64,000 nucleotides of DNA from an uncultured Campylobacterales bacterium (GCA_947494995.1 CANLWY010000005.1:179700-243699); one strand, 5' to 3'. Numbered from the stretch's first letter, positions 28,291 to 37,833 are shown. Program-made: numbers and translations. Notes: generated by a model from the sequence alone, not told the origin.

Positions 28291-28956
28291 ATGCAACTAC
28301 TAGAAGAAACAGAGAAGATATATCTACTTGAAGAAAACAACTTCAACTTCCCTTCTCTATCTATGATGAATAATGATCTAGTAGCTGTAGGGGGTGATTT
28401 TCATCCCCAAAGAATAATAAATGCTTATGAAAATGGTATTTTCCCTTGGTTTATAGATGAATATAATCATATTCACTGGTATAGCCCTAAAAAAAGAATG
28501 GTTCTTTTTCCCAATGAGTTTAAAGTCTCTAAAAGCTTAAGAAGAACTATTAAAAATAAAGGTTTTTTAATAAAGTCAAATGAAAACTTTGAAGAGGTTA
28601 TAAAAAACTGCTCTACAATAAAAAGAAAACATGAAGATGATACGTGGATTGATGAAAACTTTATTCAAGCATATACAAATCTTTATCAATTAGGTTATGT
28701 TTTTTCAATTGAATGTTATTTAGAAAATAAACTAGTTGGTGGTCTTTATGGATTGCTGATAAATGATATTTTTTGTGGAGAAAGTATGTTCTCTTTAGAA
28801 AAAGATGCATCAAAGGTTGCTTTCTATTATTTATGTAAACAAGCAGAAGAAAACGGTATTAAAATGATTGACTGTCAAGTCTATAATGACCATCTATCAA
28901 GCCTTGGAGCAAAAGAAATTTCAAGAGAAAAATATTTTAATTTTTTAAAAAAGTAA
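28291..28956 (+). CDS. aat: leucyl/phenylalanyl-tRNA-protein transferase
   Basis: A 221 aa enzyme of the N-end rule pathway that adds Leu or Phe to proteins with N-terminal Arg or Lys. Hallmarks are LVAVGGDFHPQRIINAYENG split around residue 35, IFPWF, HWYSPKKRMVLFP, DTWIDENFIQAY, YVFSIECYLENKLVGGLYG and CGESMFS. The length is normal. It sits 23 bp after the chemoreceptor with a weak ribosome site and may be partly read through from it. Confidence 0.95.
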   Translation: MQLLEETEKIYLLEENNFNFPSLSMMNNDLVAVGGDFHPQRIINAYENGIFPWFIDEYNHIHWYSPKKRMVLFPNEFKVSKSLRRTIKNKGFLIKSNENFEEVIKNCSTIKRKHEDDTWIDENFIQAYTNLYQLGYVFSIECYLENKLVGGLYGLLINDIFCGESMFSLEKDASKVAFYYLCKQAEENGIKMIDCQVYNDHLSSLGAKEISREKYFNFLKK

Positions 28957-29259
28957 TAGCTAATTTTCTCTAAAACCTTTATTGAAGTAAAATTCTTAAT
29001 TTTTATAAAAATTTGATTTTTTTGTAACTTAGTGAAACAAAATAATATAAAATCTTTGATTATATAAGAAAGAAAAATAAAAAAAGCTACACAAATGCTA
29101 CGTATATCACTTTCATGACTTATAAATCAACAAAATCTTAAAACTTTTATTTACACCTTCCCCTTTAACAGCTCATTAAGTAAAACCAACTAAAATACTC
29201 TACAATGTTTTCTTGATATAAAGCAAACTAATATAATGTGTTAAAAAAAGGAGATGGGA
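28957..29259. other. 303-base non-coding gap before the sulfide dehydrogenase genes
   Basis: I find no open frame with a ribosome site, no tRNA and no clear hairpin here. The sequence is very AT-rich. Near its end a TATAAT (29233-29238) stands about 20 bases before the cytochrome start, with TTGATA 14 bp further upstream, a short spacer for a sigma-70 promoter. The gap probably holds the fccAB promoter. Confidence 0.5.
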
Positions 29260-29556
29260 ATGAAAAAGACAATTGCAGCATTAGCGTGTTTATGCAGTTT
29301 ATCTTACGCAGCTGACTACGATCCAGTAAGAGGTGAAATGTTATCACTTTCTTGTGCATCATGTCATGGTACAGATGGTAGATCAGTAACAATTACACCA
29401 TATATTGCTGGTATGGGAAAAGCTACAATGTATCAAATATTGTTAGATTATAAAACGGGTAAAAAAACTGGAACTATGATGCAAAAGCATGTAAAAGGTT
29501 TTACAAATGAAGAACTAGAGCAAGTTTCATACTACTTCTCTAAAGTGCCAAGATAA
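29260..29556 (+). CDS. fccA: cytochrome c subunit of flavocytochrome c sulfide dehydrogenase
   Basis: A 98 aa exported class I cytochrome c. The signal peptide MKKTIAALACLCSLSYA is followed by the haem motif CASCH in LSLSCASCHGTDGRS and a probable axial Met in KKTGTMMQKHVKGFT. Two ATGs are present; the one at 29260 is six bases after AAGGAG and gives a clean signal peptide, so it is chosen over 29254. It is followed after 11 bp by the flavoprotein subunit. Together they oxidise sulfide in the periplasm and pass electrons to the haem. It could also be called soxE/fccA-like. Confidence 0.85.
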   Translation: MKKTIAALACLCSLSYAADYDPVRGEMLSLSCASCHGTDGRSVTITPYIAGMGKATMYQILLDYKTGKKTGTMMQKHVKGFTNEELEQVSYYFSKVPR

Positions 29557-29567
29557 AGGATATAACT

Positions 29568-30857
29568 ATGATGAATAGAAGAAATTTTAATAAGTTACTA
29601 ATAGGTTCATTTGCACTTTCACTTGCTGCTTGTAGTAGTGTAACTAGTGTTTCTTTACCAAAAGATAAAAAAAGAGTTGTAGTTGTAGGTGGTGGATTTG
29701 GTGGTGCAACAGCTGCAAAATATATTAAAAAATTTGATCCAAGTGTTGAAGTTATCTTAATTGAACAAAACAAAGAGTACTATACTTGTCCATTTGGTAA
29801 TACTGTTATTGGTGGAATAAATAAGCTTGATTATATCAAACACGATTATGAAACTTTAAAAAGCAAATATAAAATTGAAGTAATTCATGCAAAAGTAACA
29901 AAAGTTGATGGTGCAACAAGTACTGTTATCTTAGAAGATGGAACAGCTATTCCTTACCATAGAGCAGTTGTATCTCCAGGTATTGACTTCAAATGGGAAA
30001 AAGGTTATGTAGAAGGTTCTGAACTTCACTCTCCTCACGCATACAAAGCTGGTCCTCAAACGCAACTATTACATGATCAGTTAGCAGGAATGAAAAAAGG
30101 TGGTACTTATGTAATGGTAGCTCCACCAAATCCATTTAGATGTCCTCCTGGACCATATGAAAGAATTTCACTTGTTGCTCACTACTTAAAGAACAACAAC
30201 CCAACAGCTAATATTCTTATCTTAGACCAAAAAGCTAAATTCTCTAAACAAGGTCTATTCATGGGTGGATGGAATGAGCTTTATGGAAATATGATCGAGT
30301 GGAGAAGTGTTAAAGAAGGTGGTAAGGTTGTAGCTGTAGATCCAGTTAAAAAACTAATTACTACTGAATGGGATGGAGATAAAGAAGAAGTACAAGCAGA
30401 TGTACTTAACTATATTCCATCTCAAAAAGCAGGTCAATTAGCATTTGACTCAGGATTAACTGATGGTGACTGGTGTCCAGTTTTTGCTAAGACATTTGAG
30501 TCGAAAAAAGTTAAAAATGTTCACGTAATTGGTGATGCATCTATTGCTAAACCTATGCCTAAATCAGGATTCTCTGCAAATTCACAAGCTAAAATTGCTG
30601 CATTACAGATTGTTAGATTATTAAAAAATCAACCAGCTGTAAATCCTCCAAAATTTGCAAATACTTGTTACTCTTTAATTTCACCAACTTATGGTATCAC
30701 AGTTGCTGCAGTTTATGAAGCACATGATGATGGTATGAGAAAAGTTAAAGGTGCAGGTGGTTTAAGTCCAGGAACAGCTGATCCTTCATATAGACTTCAA
30801 GAAGCTACATATGCAGTTGCATGGTATCAAAATCAAACAGCAGATATGTTTAGATAA
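29568..30857 (+). CDS. fccB: sulfide dehydrogenase flavoprotein subunit
   Basis: A 429 aa FAD protein of the FccB/SoxF group. A Tat-type signal (NRRNFNKLLIGSFALSLAAC) is followed by the FAD motif VVVVGGGFGGATAAKYI at about 38, the redox Cys in YYTCPFGNTVIGG, a second Cys in PNPFRCPPGPYERIS and the HVIGDASIAKPMPKSGFSAN segment that binds FAD at the C-terminal side. It forms a complex with the cytochrome encoded just upstream and oxidises sulfide to sulfur. The genes are followed by a strong hairpin, so this is a two-gene unit. No other sox genes are in the window. Confidence 0.93.
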   Translation: MMNRRNFNKLLIGSFALSLAACSSVTSVSLPKDKKRVVVVGGGFGGATAAKYIKKFDPSVEVILIEQNKEYYTCPFGNTVIGGINKLDYIKHDYETLKSKYKIEVIHAKVTKVDGATSTVILEDGTAIPYHRAVVSPGIDFKWEKGYVEGSELHSPHAYKAGPQTQLLHDQLAGMKKGGTYVMVAPPNPFRCPPGPYERISLVAHYLKNNNPTANILILDQKAKFSKQGLFMGGWNELYGNMIEWRSVKEGGKVVAVDPVKKLITTEWDGDKEEVQADVLNYIPSQKAGQLAFDSGLTDGDWCPVFAKTFESKKVKNVHVIGDASIAKPMPKSGFSANSQAKIAALQIVRLLKNQPAVNPPKFANTCYSLISPTYGITVAAVYEAHDDGMRKVKGAGGLSPGTADPSYRLQEATYAVAWYQNQTADMFR

Positions 30858-30862
30858 AAACC

Positions 30863-30890
30863 TTAGTACTCCTTTTTTAAGGGGTACTAA
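30863..30890 (+). terminator. terminator hairpin after fccB
   Basis: A 12 bp stem with one G-T pair (TTAGTACTCCTT / AAGGGGTACTAA) and a TTTT loop starts five bases after the stop codon. The downstream side is AT-rich but lacks a clean T run. Confidence 0.7.
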
Positions 30891-30982
30891 ATCTTAATAA
30901 AACTATAATCCGATCTCAAAACCTGTAGTAAGTTACTTTATTATTTAAATACCATTTCACTTTTTTAAAATTAAGGAGTTTT

Positions 30983-32200
30983 TTGAAAAATATAAATCGT
31001 TCTATCTTAAAAATTTTAATTATCAGTTTCCTTGTTTTATCTATCTTTAGTATTTTTAGAACCTATACATTTTATATTGATATGAGAAAACTTTCTATAG
31101 AAAATGCAAAAAAAGAAGCTCTTATTTTAAAAGATTATATGATGGCTATGAGAGAAGTTTATTTAGAACAGTTTTTATTAAGTGAAACAAAATTAGATAA
31201 AAAAACTTTAGGTTTTTTACCTGCCCATGCAAGTTCAAAGATTTCTAATAGATTTATAGAAAAAAATGACTTCAACTATTATATTAGAAATGTCTCTGAT
31301 ACACCAAGGAACCCCGATAATCTTGCGGATGAAGAAGAGTTAAGAGCTATCAATTTTTTTAAAAATAATAAAGATTCAAAAGAGTACACAAATATTTATA
31401 AAAATAAACAAGGTGAAGTGATCCTGCAATTTGCAACTCCAATAATAACAAAAGCTTATTGCCTCTCATGCCATGGAAAAAAAGAAGAGACTTTTCCTAT
31501 TATTCAAGACTTATACAATACTGCATATAATTATAAAACAGGAGATTTAAGAGGTATTGTAAGTATAAAGATTCCTGAGAACAATATATTTAAAGATACT
31601 AAAGAGTTCTTTATGAAAGAATTTACATATATTATTATATCAATAATTTTTATTACTCTTATTTTTAGTTTTTTATATAAAAATACAACAACAAAAATAA
31701 AAAAAATAAATGATACTGCGCTGACTGATGCTTTAACAGGTCTAAACAATAGACATTTTATAAATCAATTTGTTGATTCTAATTGTCAAATATTTTCAAG
31801 TTCAGAAGATAAATTCTTAGCAATAGCCTTTATTGATATTGACCACTTTAAAAAAGTAAATGACACATTTGGACATGATGTAGGAGACAAAGTTCTAAAG
31901 CAATTTGCCAATAAAATAAGAACAGCAACAAGAAAGAATGACATATTATGTAGATATGGTGGAGAGGAATTTATTCTTATTATGAAAGATATTTCAAAAA
32001 ATGAAGCCATTCATAAAATGGAAAGAATACGAGCAGTAATTGAAAAAATGCCAATAGATTGTGATTGTGAACTAAGGAATATAACGGCTTCAATAGGTCT
32101 TTCATTTGGGAAAGAGGAATTAATCAAAGAGATAATTTCCCTTGCAGATAAAAACCTATATAAAGCTAAAGAGAAAGGACGAAATCAAGTAGTCTATTAA
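30983..32200 (+). CDS. diguanylate cyclase with periplasmic DUF3365 haem-c-type sensor (second copy)
   Basis: A 405 aa membrane sensor enzyme starting at TTG after AAGGAG. TM1 is at about 7-28. The periplasmic DUF3365-like domain (about 35-200) has the CxxCH motif in AYCLSCHGKKEE and ends with TGDLRGIVSIKIP. TM2 (about 212-232) leads to a GGDEF domain with intact YGGEEF and I-site RKND. It has the same design as the cyclase at 24451-25758 but is clearly diverged in sequence. It lies 126 bp after the sulfide dehydrogenase genes, separated by a hairpin. Redox or gas sensing is inferred from the haem motif. Confidence 0.9.
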   Translation: MKNINRSILKILIISFLVLSIFSIFRTYTFYIDMRKLSIENAKKEALILKDYMMAMREVYLEQFLLSETKLDKKTLGFLPAHASSKISNRFIEKNDFNYYIRNVSDTPRNPDNLADEEELRAINFFKNNKDSKEYTNIYKNKQGEVILQFATPIITKAYCLSCHGKKEETFPIIQDLYNTAYNYKTGDLRGIVSIKIPENNIFKDTKEFFMKEFTYIIISIIFITLIFSFLYKNTTTKIKKINDTALTDALTGLNNRHFINQFVDSNCQIFSSSEDKFLAIAFIDIDHFKKVNDTFGHDVGDKVLKQFANKIRTATRKNDILCRYGGEEFILIMKDISKNEAIHKMERIRAVIEKMPIDCDCELRNITASIGLSFGKEELIKEIISLADKNLYKAKEKGRNQVVY

Positions 32201-32259
32201 TTTATTGCATTTTGTAATAAAATTTCCTTCTTTGTTTTTTTATAGCTAGAATTGCTATT

Positions 32260-33504
32260 ATGAAAAAAGATATCTATGAAAAAATGAAGATTTTAGCTGA
32301 TAGTGCAAAATATGATGTATCATGTAGTTCTAGTGGAAGTGGTAACAATCATAAAACAGGGGAATTAGGTTCAACATCTAATAGTGGTATATGCCATACT
32401 TTTACTGCTGATGGAAGATGTGTTTCTTTATTAAAAGTTTTACTTACAAACTTTTGCATATATGATTGTTCTTACTGTATCAATAGAAAATCAAATGAAA
32501 TCAAAAGAACTGCCTTTGCACCAAGAGAACTTGCAGATATTACCATTAACTTTTACAAACGAAATTATATAGAAGGACTCTTTTTAAGTTCAGGAATTAT
32601 TGATAATGAAGACCATACAACAAACTTACTACTAAGAACACTGAAAATCCTTAGACACGAGTATAAATTTAATGGATATATTCATGTAAAACTAATTCCT
32701 GGAGCAGATGAAAAGTTAATTGAACAAATAGTAACTTTAGCCAATAGAGTAAGCTCTAATATTGAACTTCCAAGTGATAAATCTCTAAAACTTTTAGCTC
32801 CAAATAAAACAAAAGATAAAATTTTACAACCCCTAAAACTTGCAAGAGATATGACAGTAGAAAAATATGATAAACCTATAGGAATGAGCACACAACTAAT
32901 TGTAGGTGCAACACCTGAAACAGATAAAGAGATACTAAGACTAAGCTCTGTTATGTATGATAAAGCACTATTAAAAAGAGTTTATTATAGTGCTTACATT
33001 CCTGTGAATAATGATAAAAACCTTCCAGCTATTATTACAAAACCTCCTCTTCTAAGAGAACATCGTCTATATCAAGCTGATTGGCTACTTAGGTTTTATG
33101 ATTTTTCATATGATGAGATTCTAAGTGATGAATTTCCAAATCTCGATGAAGAAGTAGATCCTAAAACAGCTTGGGCACTTCATAATCTAAAATACTTTCC
33201 CATGGAAATAAATAGAGTATCAAAAGATGAACTTCTTAGAATTCCAGGGATAGGAATAAGAGGAGTATTTAAAATATTAAAAGCAAGAAAATATAAAAGT
33301 ATTGACTTTGATGACTTAAAAAAATTAAATATTTCATTAAAAAGAGCTAAATATTTTATAACATGCAAAGGTAAATATCAAAAAGATATCCCTTTTGAAA
33401 ATGATAAAATAAGAACAGCTTTAATAGAACCAACGATAAAACATAAGTTTTATCAACCAACTCTATTTGATATAAACTATAGTGCAATTACTGGAGAATT
33501 ATGA
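32260..33504 (+). CDS. radical SAM protein, putative DNA modification/repair family
   Basis: A 414 aa radical SAM enzyme. The 4Fe-4S motif is CIYDCSYC (CxxxCxxC), and a helix-hairpin-helix DNA-binding motif (LLRIPGIGIRGVFKILKAR) lies at about 325-345. This combination and the length match the family annotated as putative DNA modification/repair radical SAM protein, normally linked to a DUF4130 partner, as here. The next gene overlaps by 4 bp. A TAGAAT box ends seven bases before the ATG and no Shine-Dalgarno is present, suggesting a leaderless transcript. The reaction is unknown. Confidence 0.9.
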   Translation: MKKDIYEKMKILADSAKYDVSCSSSGSGNNHKTGELGSTSNSGICHTFTADGRCVSLLKVLLTNFCIYDCSYCINRKSNEIKRTAFAPRELADITINFYKRNYIEGLFLSSGIIDNEDHTTNLLLRTLKILRHEYKFNGYIHVKLIPGADEKLIEQIVTLANRVSSNIELPSDKSLKLLAPNKTKDKILQPLKLARDMTVEKYDKPIGMSTQLIVGATPETDKEILRLSSVMYDKALLKRVYYSAYIPVNNDKNLPAIITKPPLLREHRLYQADWLLRFYDFSYDEILSDEFPNLDEEVDPKTAWALHNLKYFPMEINRVSKDELLRIPGIGIRGVFKILKARKYKSIDFDDLKKLNISLKRAKYFITCKGKYQKDIPFENDKIRTALIEPTIKHKFYQPTLFDINYSAITGEL

Positions 33505-34238
33505 TTTTAGTTTATGATAAAAGTTTTGAAGGTTTTCTAAGTTTAGTTTATGATGTATATTATGAAAAAATAAAAGTCAATCAAATATTAAAAGAAGTCC
33601 AAAAAACTCTTTTGCTTGAAGAAGTAATTGAAATAAAAACAGATAAAGAAAAAGCTTCAAAGGTATTAAAAGCTTTAAAAACAAACTTTCCAAAAGACTC
33701 ATTTCAAATGATTCTAAATAGTTTTATGTGCGACTCAAAAGAGTTTGAAATTGATTTACTAAAATTTATAATTCTTGGATTTAAAAATAAAAATGAACTT
33801 TTTAATATAAACAATCAAGAGGTATTTTATCTACAAAACCTAGAGAAAGAACTATTTAGACATGTACATAAGATGTATGGTTTTGTAAGATTTGAAGAAC
33901 TTGATGATGGCACACTATATGCAAAAATAGACTCAAAATTTAATATCATCTATTTTTTAGGCCAACATTTTCTTAAAAGATTAAATAATCAAAGCTTTAT
34001 AATACATGATATAAAAAGATCTATCGCATTTATTAGAAATGATGAGTTTTCAGGAATCCAAACAGTTAGCTCTTTTGAAGAGCCTAACTTATCAAAAGAT
34101 GAAGAGAAGTTTAAAAAACTATGGCATACTTTTTTTGATTCAGTTGCAATAAAAGAGAGAACAAATTTAAAATGTCAACAAAATTTTGTGCCACTTATAT
34201 ATAGAACCTATATGAATGAATTTACTAAAAACTCATAG
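33501..34238 (+). CDS. DUF4130 family putative DNA metabolism protein
   Basis: A 245 aa protein of the family found next to, or fused with, the radical SAM protein above, in some bacteria with an added uracil-DNA glycosylase domain. Typical segments are the start MILVYDKSFEGFLSLVYD, FRHVHKMYGFVRFEEL and the C-terminal LWHTFFDSVAIKERTNLKCQ followed by VPLIYRTYMNEF. No glycosylase domain is fused here. The 4 bp overlap with the radical SAM gene indicates translational coupling and joint action on nucleic acid. The end overlaps the convergent kinase gene by 14 bp. Confidence 0.88.
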   Translation: MILVYDKSFEGFLSLVYDVYYEKIKVNQILKEVQKTLLLEEVIEIKTDKEKASKVLKALKTNFPKDSFQMILNSFMCDSKEFEIDLLKFIILGFKNKNELFNINNQEVFYLQNLEKELFRHVHKMYGFVRFEELDDGTLYAKIDSKFNIIYFLGQHFLKRLNNQSFIIHDIKRSIAFIRNDEFSGIQTVSSFEEPNLSKDEEKFKKLWHTFFDSVAIKERTNLKCQQNFVPLIYRTYMNEFTKNS

Positions 34239-35475
34239 TAAACTTTGCACCATCTCTACTATTTTCAACTTCTAAATCTCCTTTCATTGAATCTTCAATA
34301 ATCATTTTCGCCATATATAGTCCAACACCTGTACCTTTTGACTTATGTTTAGTTGTAAAGTATGGCTCAAATATCCTACTTAAATTTTCACTATCTATAC
34401 CACCAGCATTATCCTCTACAATTATGCTATTGTATATTCTAATTGATATCTTTGGATCTTTAATTCCCCTTTCTAATAAAGCATCTGAAGCATTATTTAA
34501 CAGAATAATTAATACCTGAACTAACTCTGTTGGGAAACCTTCTAAAACTTTATCTTTTTTTACTTCATATTCAATTTCTATATTTTTAAGTTTAAAACCT
34601 TGAGATAAAATGGAAAGAGCATTTTCTGCAACTTCACTTAAAAAAAACTCTGTACTACTCTTCTCAGGAGCAAAATATTTACTGAAATTACCAATTGTAT
34701 CAGACATATACTCGGTTTGTATTTCGATACTATTAAGCATCTCTTCATGTACATCACTTTTAATATTTTTTTTCATCAACTCTAAATCCAAAGCCATTAC
34801 AATAGAATTAATTTCATTTAAAGGTTGTCTCCACTGGTGAGCAATATTATTAATCATCTCTCCCATTGCTGCTAATTTTGATTGTTGAGATAAAAGTCTA
34901 TCTTTTTCTCTACTTTCTTTTACCTGTCTACAAATAGTCTCTTCTAAGTTTTCATTTAACTCTTTTAATTGATTTTGAGTTCTTTTTAATTCAGTTAAAT
35001 CTATTACTGCAGTAATTCTTTTTCCATTTCCAATATTTGTTCCTCTAACTAGAACAGGGAAAATAGTTCCATCTTTTTTTATCATCTCTATTTCATATGG
35101 TTTTTTTGAATTCTTGAAATTTTCAAGTAACTCTTTATGATATTTTTTATCTACAACATCTAAAACATCTTTTCCGATTAATTCTTTTTTTGTATATCCA
35201 AATAACTTTTGTAAAGGCTCGTTTGTTTCAACTATCTTTCTATCTTTAAAAAAAATTATTCCTTCAATATTAGAATTTATAAACTGACTTAATTTTCTAT
35301 TACTATTTCTTTGAATTATTATTACTACAACTAAACTTGCTAAAAATCCAATACTAATAAAAATATCAATCCAAAGATGAGTTAAAAAAATATCTTCTTT
35401 TAAATTATCTTCCTTTGCATAAGAGAATGAAAATGTAAAAATCAGAAATAGTTGTATCAAATTAAATTGCTTCAC
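34225..35475 (-). CDS. PAS-domain sensor histidine kinase (orphan)
   Basis: A 416 aa kinase starting at GTG, six bases after AAGG. A signal-like N-terminus (1-20) and one strong membrane helix (about 35-55) are followed directly by a cytoplasmic PAS domain (about 62-170; KIVETNEPLQKLFGYTKKEL). A coiled coil, the DHp motif [17 protein letters not shown] and the ATPase domain (VEDNAGGIDSE, SKGTGVGLYMA) come next. No response regulator is adjacent. The PAS ligand is unknown. Confidence 0.92.
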   Translation of the reverse strand: MKQFNLIQLFLIFTFSFSYAKEDNLKEDIFLTHLWIDIFISIGFLASLVVVIIIQRNSNRKLSQFINSNIEGIIFFKDRKIVETNEPLQKLFGYTKKELIGKDVLDVVDKKYHKELLENFKNSKKPYEIEMIKKDGTIFPVLVRGTNIGNGKRITAVIDLTELKRTQNQLKELNENLEETICRQVKESREKDRLLSQQSKLAAMGEMINNIAHQWRQPLNEINSIVMALDLELMKKNIKSDVHEEMLNSIEIQTEYMSDTIGNFSKYFAPEKSSTEFFLSEVAENALSILSQGFKLKNIEIEYEVKKDKVLEGFPTELVQVLIILLNNASDALLERGIKDPKISIRIYNSIIVEDNAGGIDSENLSRIFEPYFTTKHKSKGTGVGLYMAKMIIEDSMKGDLEVENSRDGAKFTMSF

Positions 35476-35580
35476 GTTAAACCTTAAAATTTTTCTAATT
35501 ATATTCTATGTTAAAACTTATTATAGATTACTTTTATTTTAATAGTTTGCTATAATTATAAAAAATTTCGAAAGATAAAA

Positions 35581-36153
35581 ATGGCACAAAAAGATAAAAT
35601 TAAATGGGATAAAAAATATAAAGAGACTCCATCCCTACTTGATAATAGACTTCCAAGTAAAAAACTTATCCAAATTATAAAAGAAGTAAAAGGTAAAAAT
35701 ATTTTAGATTTAGCTTGTGGAGCAGGAAAAAACTCTATATATTTAGCAAAAGAAGGCTTTAATGTTGATGCTTTTGATATATCTGAGGTAGCATTGCAGA
35801 GTTTAAATAAAAAAGGCTTTAATAATATAACTACAAAACAAATTGATTTAGAAGGATTCATTCCTGAAAAAGACTCTTATAATTTAATAGTAAAAACGAA
35901 CTATCTTGATAGAGAAATAATACCTCATCTATTAAATGCACTAAAAAAAGATGGCATTTTATTTATTGAGACATATATGGAACATAAGGATAATGAAAAA
36001 CCACCTTCAAACCCAAATTTTTTGTTAAAAAAAGAGGAACTCAAATCTTTTTTAAAGCTAGGTTTTGAACTACTAGCATATGATGAATTTGATAATGAAG
36101 AGTATGAAATATATAAGATGAGAAAGCAAGCAATAGCTATTAAAAAAGTTTAA
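35581..36153 (+). CDS. SAM-dependent methyltransferase, TehB-like class I
   Basis: A 190 aa class I methyltransferase. The SAM-binding motif ILDLACGAGKNSIYLAKEG (about 40-58) is followed by the acidic end of strand 2 in VDAFDIS and the later DGILFIETYME. The N-terminus KWDKKYKETPSLLDNRLPS resembles TehB/thiopurine-type methyltransferases that act on small molecules. An extended -10 (TGC-TATAAT) ends 25 bases before the ATG. It stands alone; the substrate is unknown. Confidence 0.85.
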   Translation: MAQKDKIKWDKKYKETPSLLDNRLPSKKLIQIIKEVKGKNILDLACGAGKNSIYLAKEGFNVDAFDISEVALQSLNKKGFNNITTKQIDLEGFIPEKDSYNLIVKTNYLDREIIPHLLNALKKDGILFIETYMEHKDNEKPPSNPNFLLKKEELKSFLKLGFELLAYDEFDNEEYEIYKMRKQAIAIKKV

Positions 36154-36204
36154 ACCAAATAATAAGTAAATAAAATATTAATTTATAATAGTGTACAATT
36201 TCTT

Positions 36205-37833
36205 ATGCTAAGCTACAATATATTAATAATTGATAAAAAAATCCATGCACATAAGATTATAAATACACTTGATACTCTAGAAAATAAAACTATTTTTCTT
36301 GATGATAATATTACTACTCTTTATACAACTTTTCAAGAGAATAATATTCATCTAATAATATTAAATTCAAATATTCTTAATATAGATGATTTATCTAAAC
36401 TATTTGAACAAACAAAAATAGATCAAAGCAAAATTCCTATTTTAATATTAAAAAATAATAGTCTTGAAAAGAATAGAAACCTAAAAAACTTTGTTTTTGA
36501 CTATATTGATATTGATGATAAAGAGCTTGTTTATAACAAAGTAAACTTTTGTCAACAACTTTATAAAAATGAGTTAGAGTATGAAAACAAAATAAAAAAT
36601 CTTCTTTATATAGACAATCTTACTTTATTACCAAATAGAATAAAATTAATAAAAGATTTACAAGATGAGTCAATTGGAATAAATGCAGTATCAATTATTG
36701 ATATTAAATCATTTAAACAGATAAATGATTTTTTTGGACATAGAATTGGAGATATTGTCTTAAAAGAAATAGTAAAAATCATCAATGACATAATTAGATT
36801 AGTAAAAGATAAGTTAACACTTTACAAGTTTTCAGCAGATGTTTATTGTTTAGCAAACTATGGTTTATCTCATAAAAATTTTGAAGAGATAATAAAATAT
36901 ATACTAGGAGCAATTCAAACTAAAATAATAAGAATAGATGAACATGAAATAGATATAAATGCCTCAGCAGGTATTACCTTTTCAGCAAGGAACAATAAAC
37001 TAGTGACGGCTGATTTAGCTTTACAAACAGCTAAAAAACAAAATAAAGACTATCTAGTATTTTATGAAGAATTAGATAATTTAAGAGAGTATGAAAAAAA
37101 CATGCTTTGGACTAAAAAATTAAAAAATGCTTTAGATAAGGATAATATAATAGTCTATTTTCAACCTCTGATAAATAGTAAAACTCTAAAAGTTGATAAA
37201 TATGAGTGTTTAGTTAGATTATATGATGAAAAAGAAGATAAGATAGTATCACCTTACTTTTTTTTAGATATATCAAAAAAAGCAAATCAATATACAAATA
37301 TTACAAAAATAGTAATTGAAAAATCTTTTATAAAATTTGAAAACTTAGAGTTTGAATTTTCAATAAATGTATCATATGAAGATATTGACGATAAAAACTT
37401 TATCAACTTTATAAAAGAAAAACTAACTAAATATAATGTGGCAAATAGAGTCGTTTGGGAAATACTTGAAGATGAAACTATAAAAGACTATTCTGTATTA
37501 ATAAACTTTATAGAAGAAGTTAAAAAACTTGGTTGTAAAGTTGCAATTGATGATTTTGGAAGTGGATACTCAAACTTTGAGCACCTTTTAAAAATGGACG
37601 TTGATTATCTAAAAATAGATGCCTCTTTAATCAAAAATATTGTAACCGATGAAAATAGTTATAAAGTTGTAAAAACTGTAATTGATTTTGCAAATAGCTT
37701 ACAAATAAAAACCATCGCTGAGTATGTAGAGAATGAAGAGATTTTCAATAAAACAAAAGATATGGGTGTAAACTTCTTTCAAGGATACTTTTTTTCTGCT
37801 CCAATTCCAAAACCAGAATTGAAACAGTTTTAA
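36205..37833 (+). CDS. c-di-GMP phosphodiesterase with degenerate receiver and GGDEF domains
   Basis: A 542 aa cytoplasmic protein in three parts. Residues 1-120 look like a receiver domain without the usual acidic pocket. Residues 130-285 are a GGDEF fold in which the GGDEF signature is replaced by FSADVY, so cyclase activity is very unlikely. Residues 300-542 are an EAL domain with ECLVRL in place of EALLR, Asn in SINVSYED, Glu in WEILEDE, the DDFGSGYSN loop, the Lys of YLKIDA and the Glu of AEYVENEE, so phosphodiesterase activity is plausible. A TACAAT box ends five bases before the ATG without a Shine-Dalgarno. Confidence 0.9.
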   Translation: MLSYNILIIDKKIHAHKIINTLDTLENKTIFLDDNITTLYTTFQENNIHLIILNSNILNIDDLSKLFEQTKIDQSKIPILILKNNSLEKNRNLKNFVFDYIDIDDKELVYNKVNFCQQLYKNELEYENKIKNLLYIDNLTLLPNRIKLIKDLQDESIGINAVSIIDIKSFKQINDFFGHRIGDIVLKEIVKIINDIIRLVKDKLTLYKFSADVYCLANYGLSHKNFEEIIKYILGAIQTKIIRIDEHEIDINASAGITFSARNNKLVTADLALQTAKKQNKDYLVFYEELDNLREYEKNMLWTKKLKNALDKDNIIVYFQPLINSKTLKVDKYECLVRLYDEKEDKIVSPYFFLDISKKANQYTNITKIVIEKSFIKFENLEFEFSINVSYEDIDDKNFINFIKEKLTKYNVANRVVWEILEDETIKDYSVLINFIEEVKKLGCKVAIDDFGSGYSNFEHLLKMDVDYLKIDASLIKNIVTDENSYKVVKTVIDFANSLQIKTIAEYVENEEIFNKTKDMGVNFFQGYFFSAPIPKPELKQF

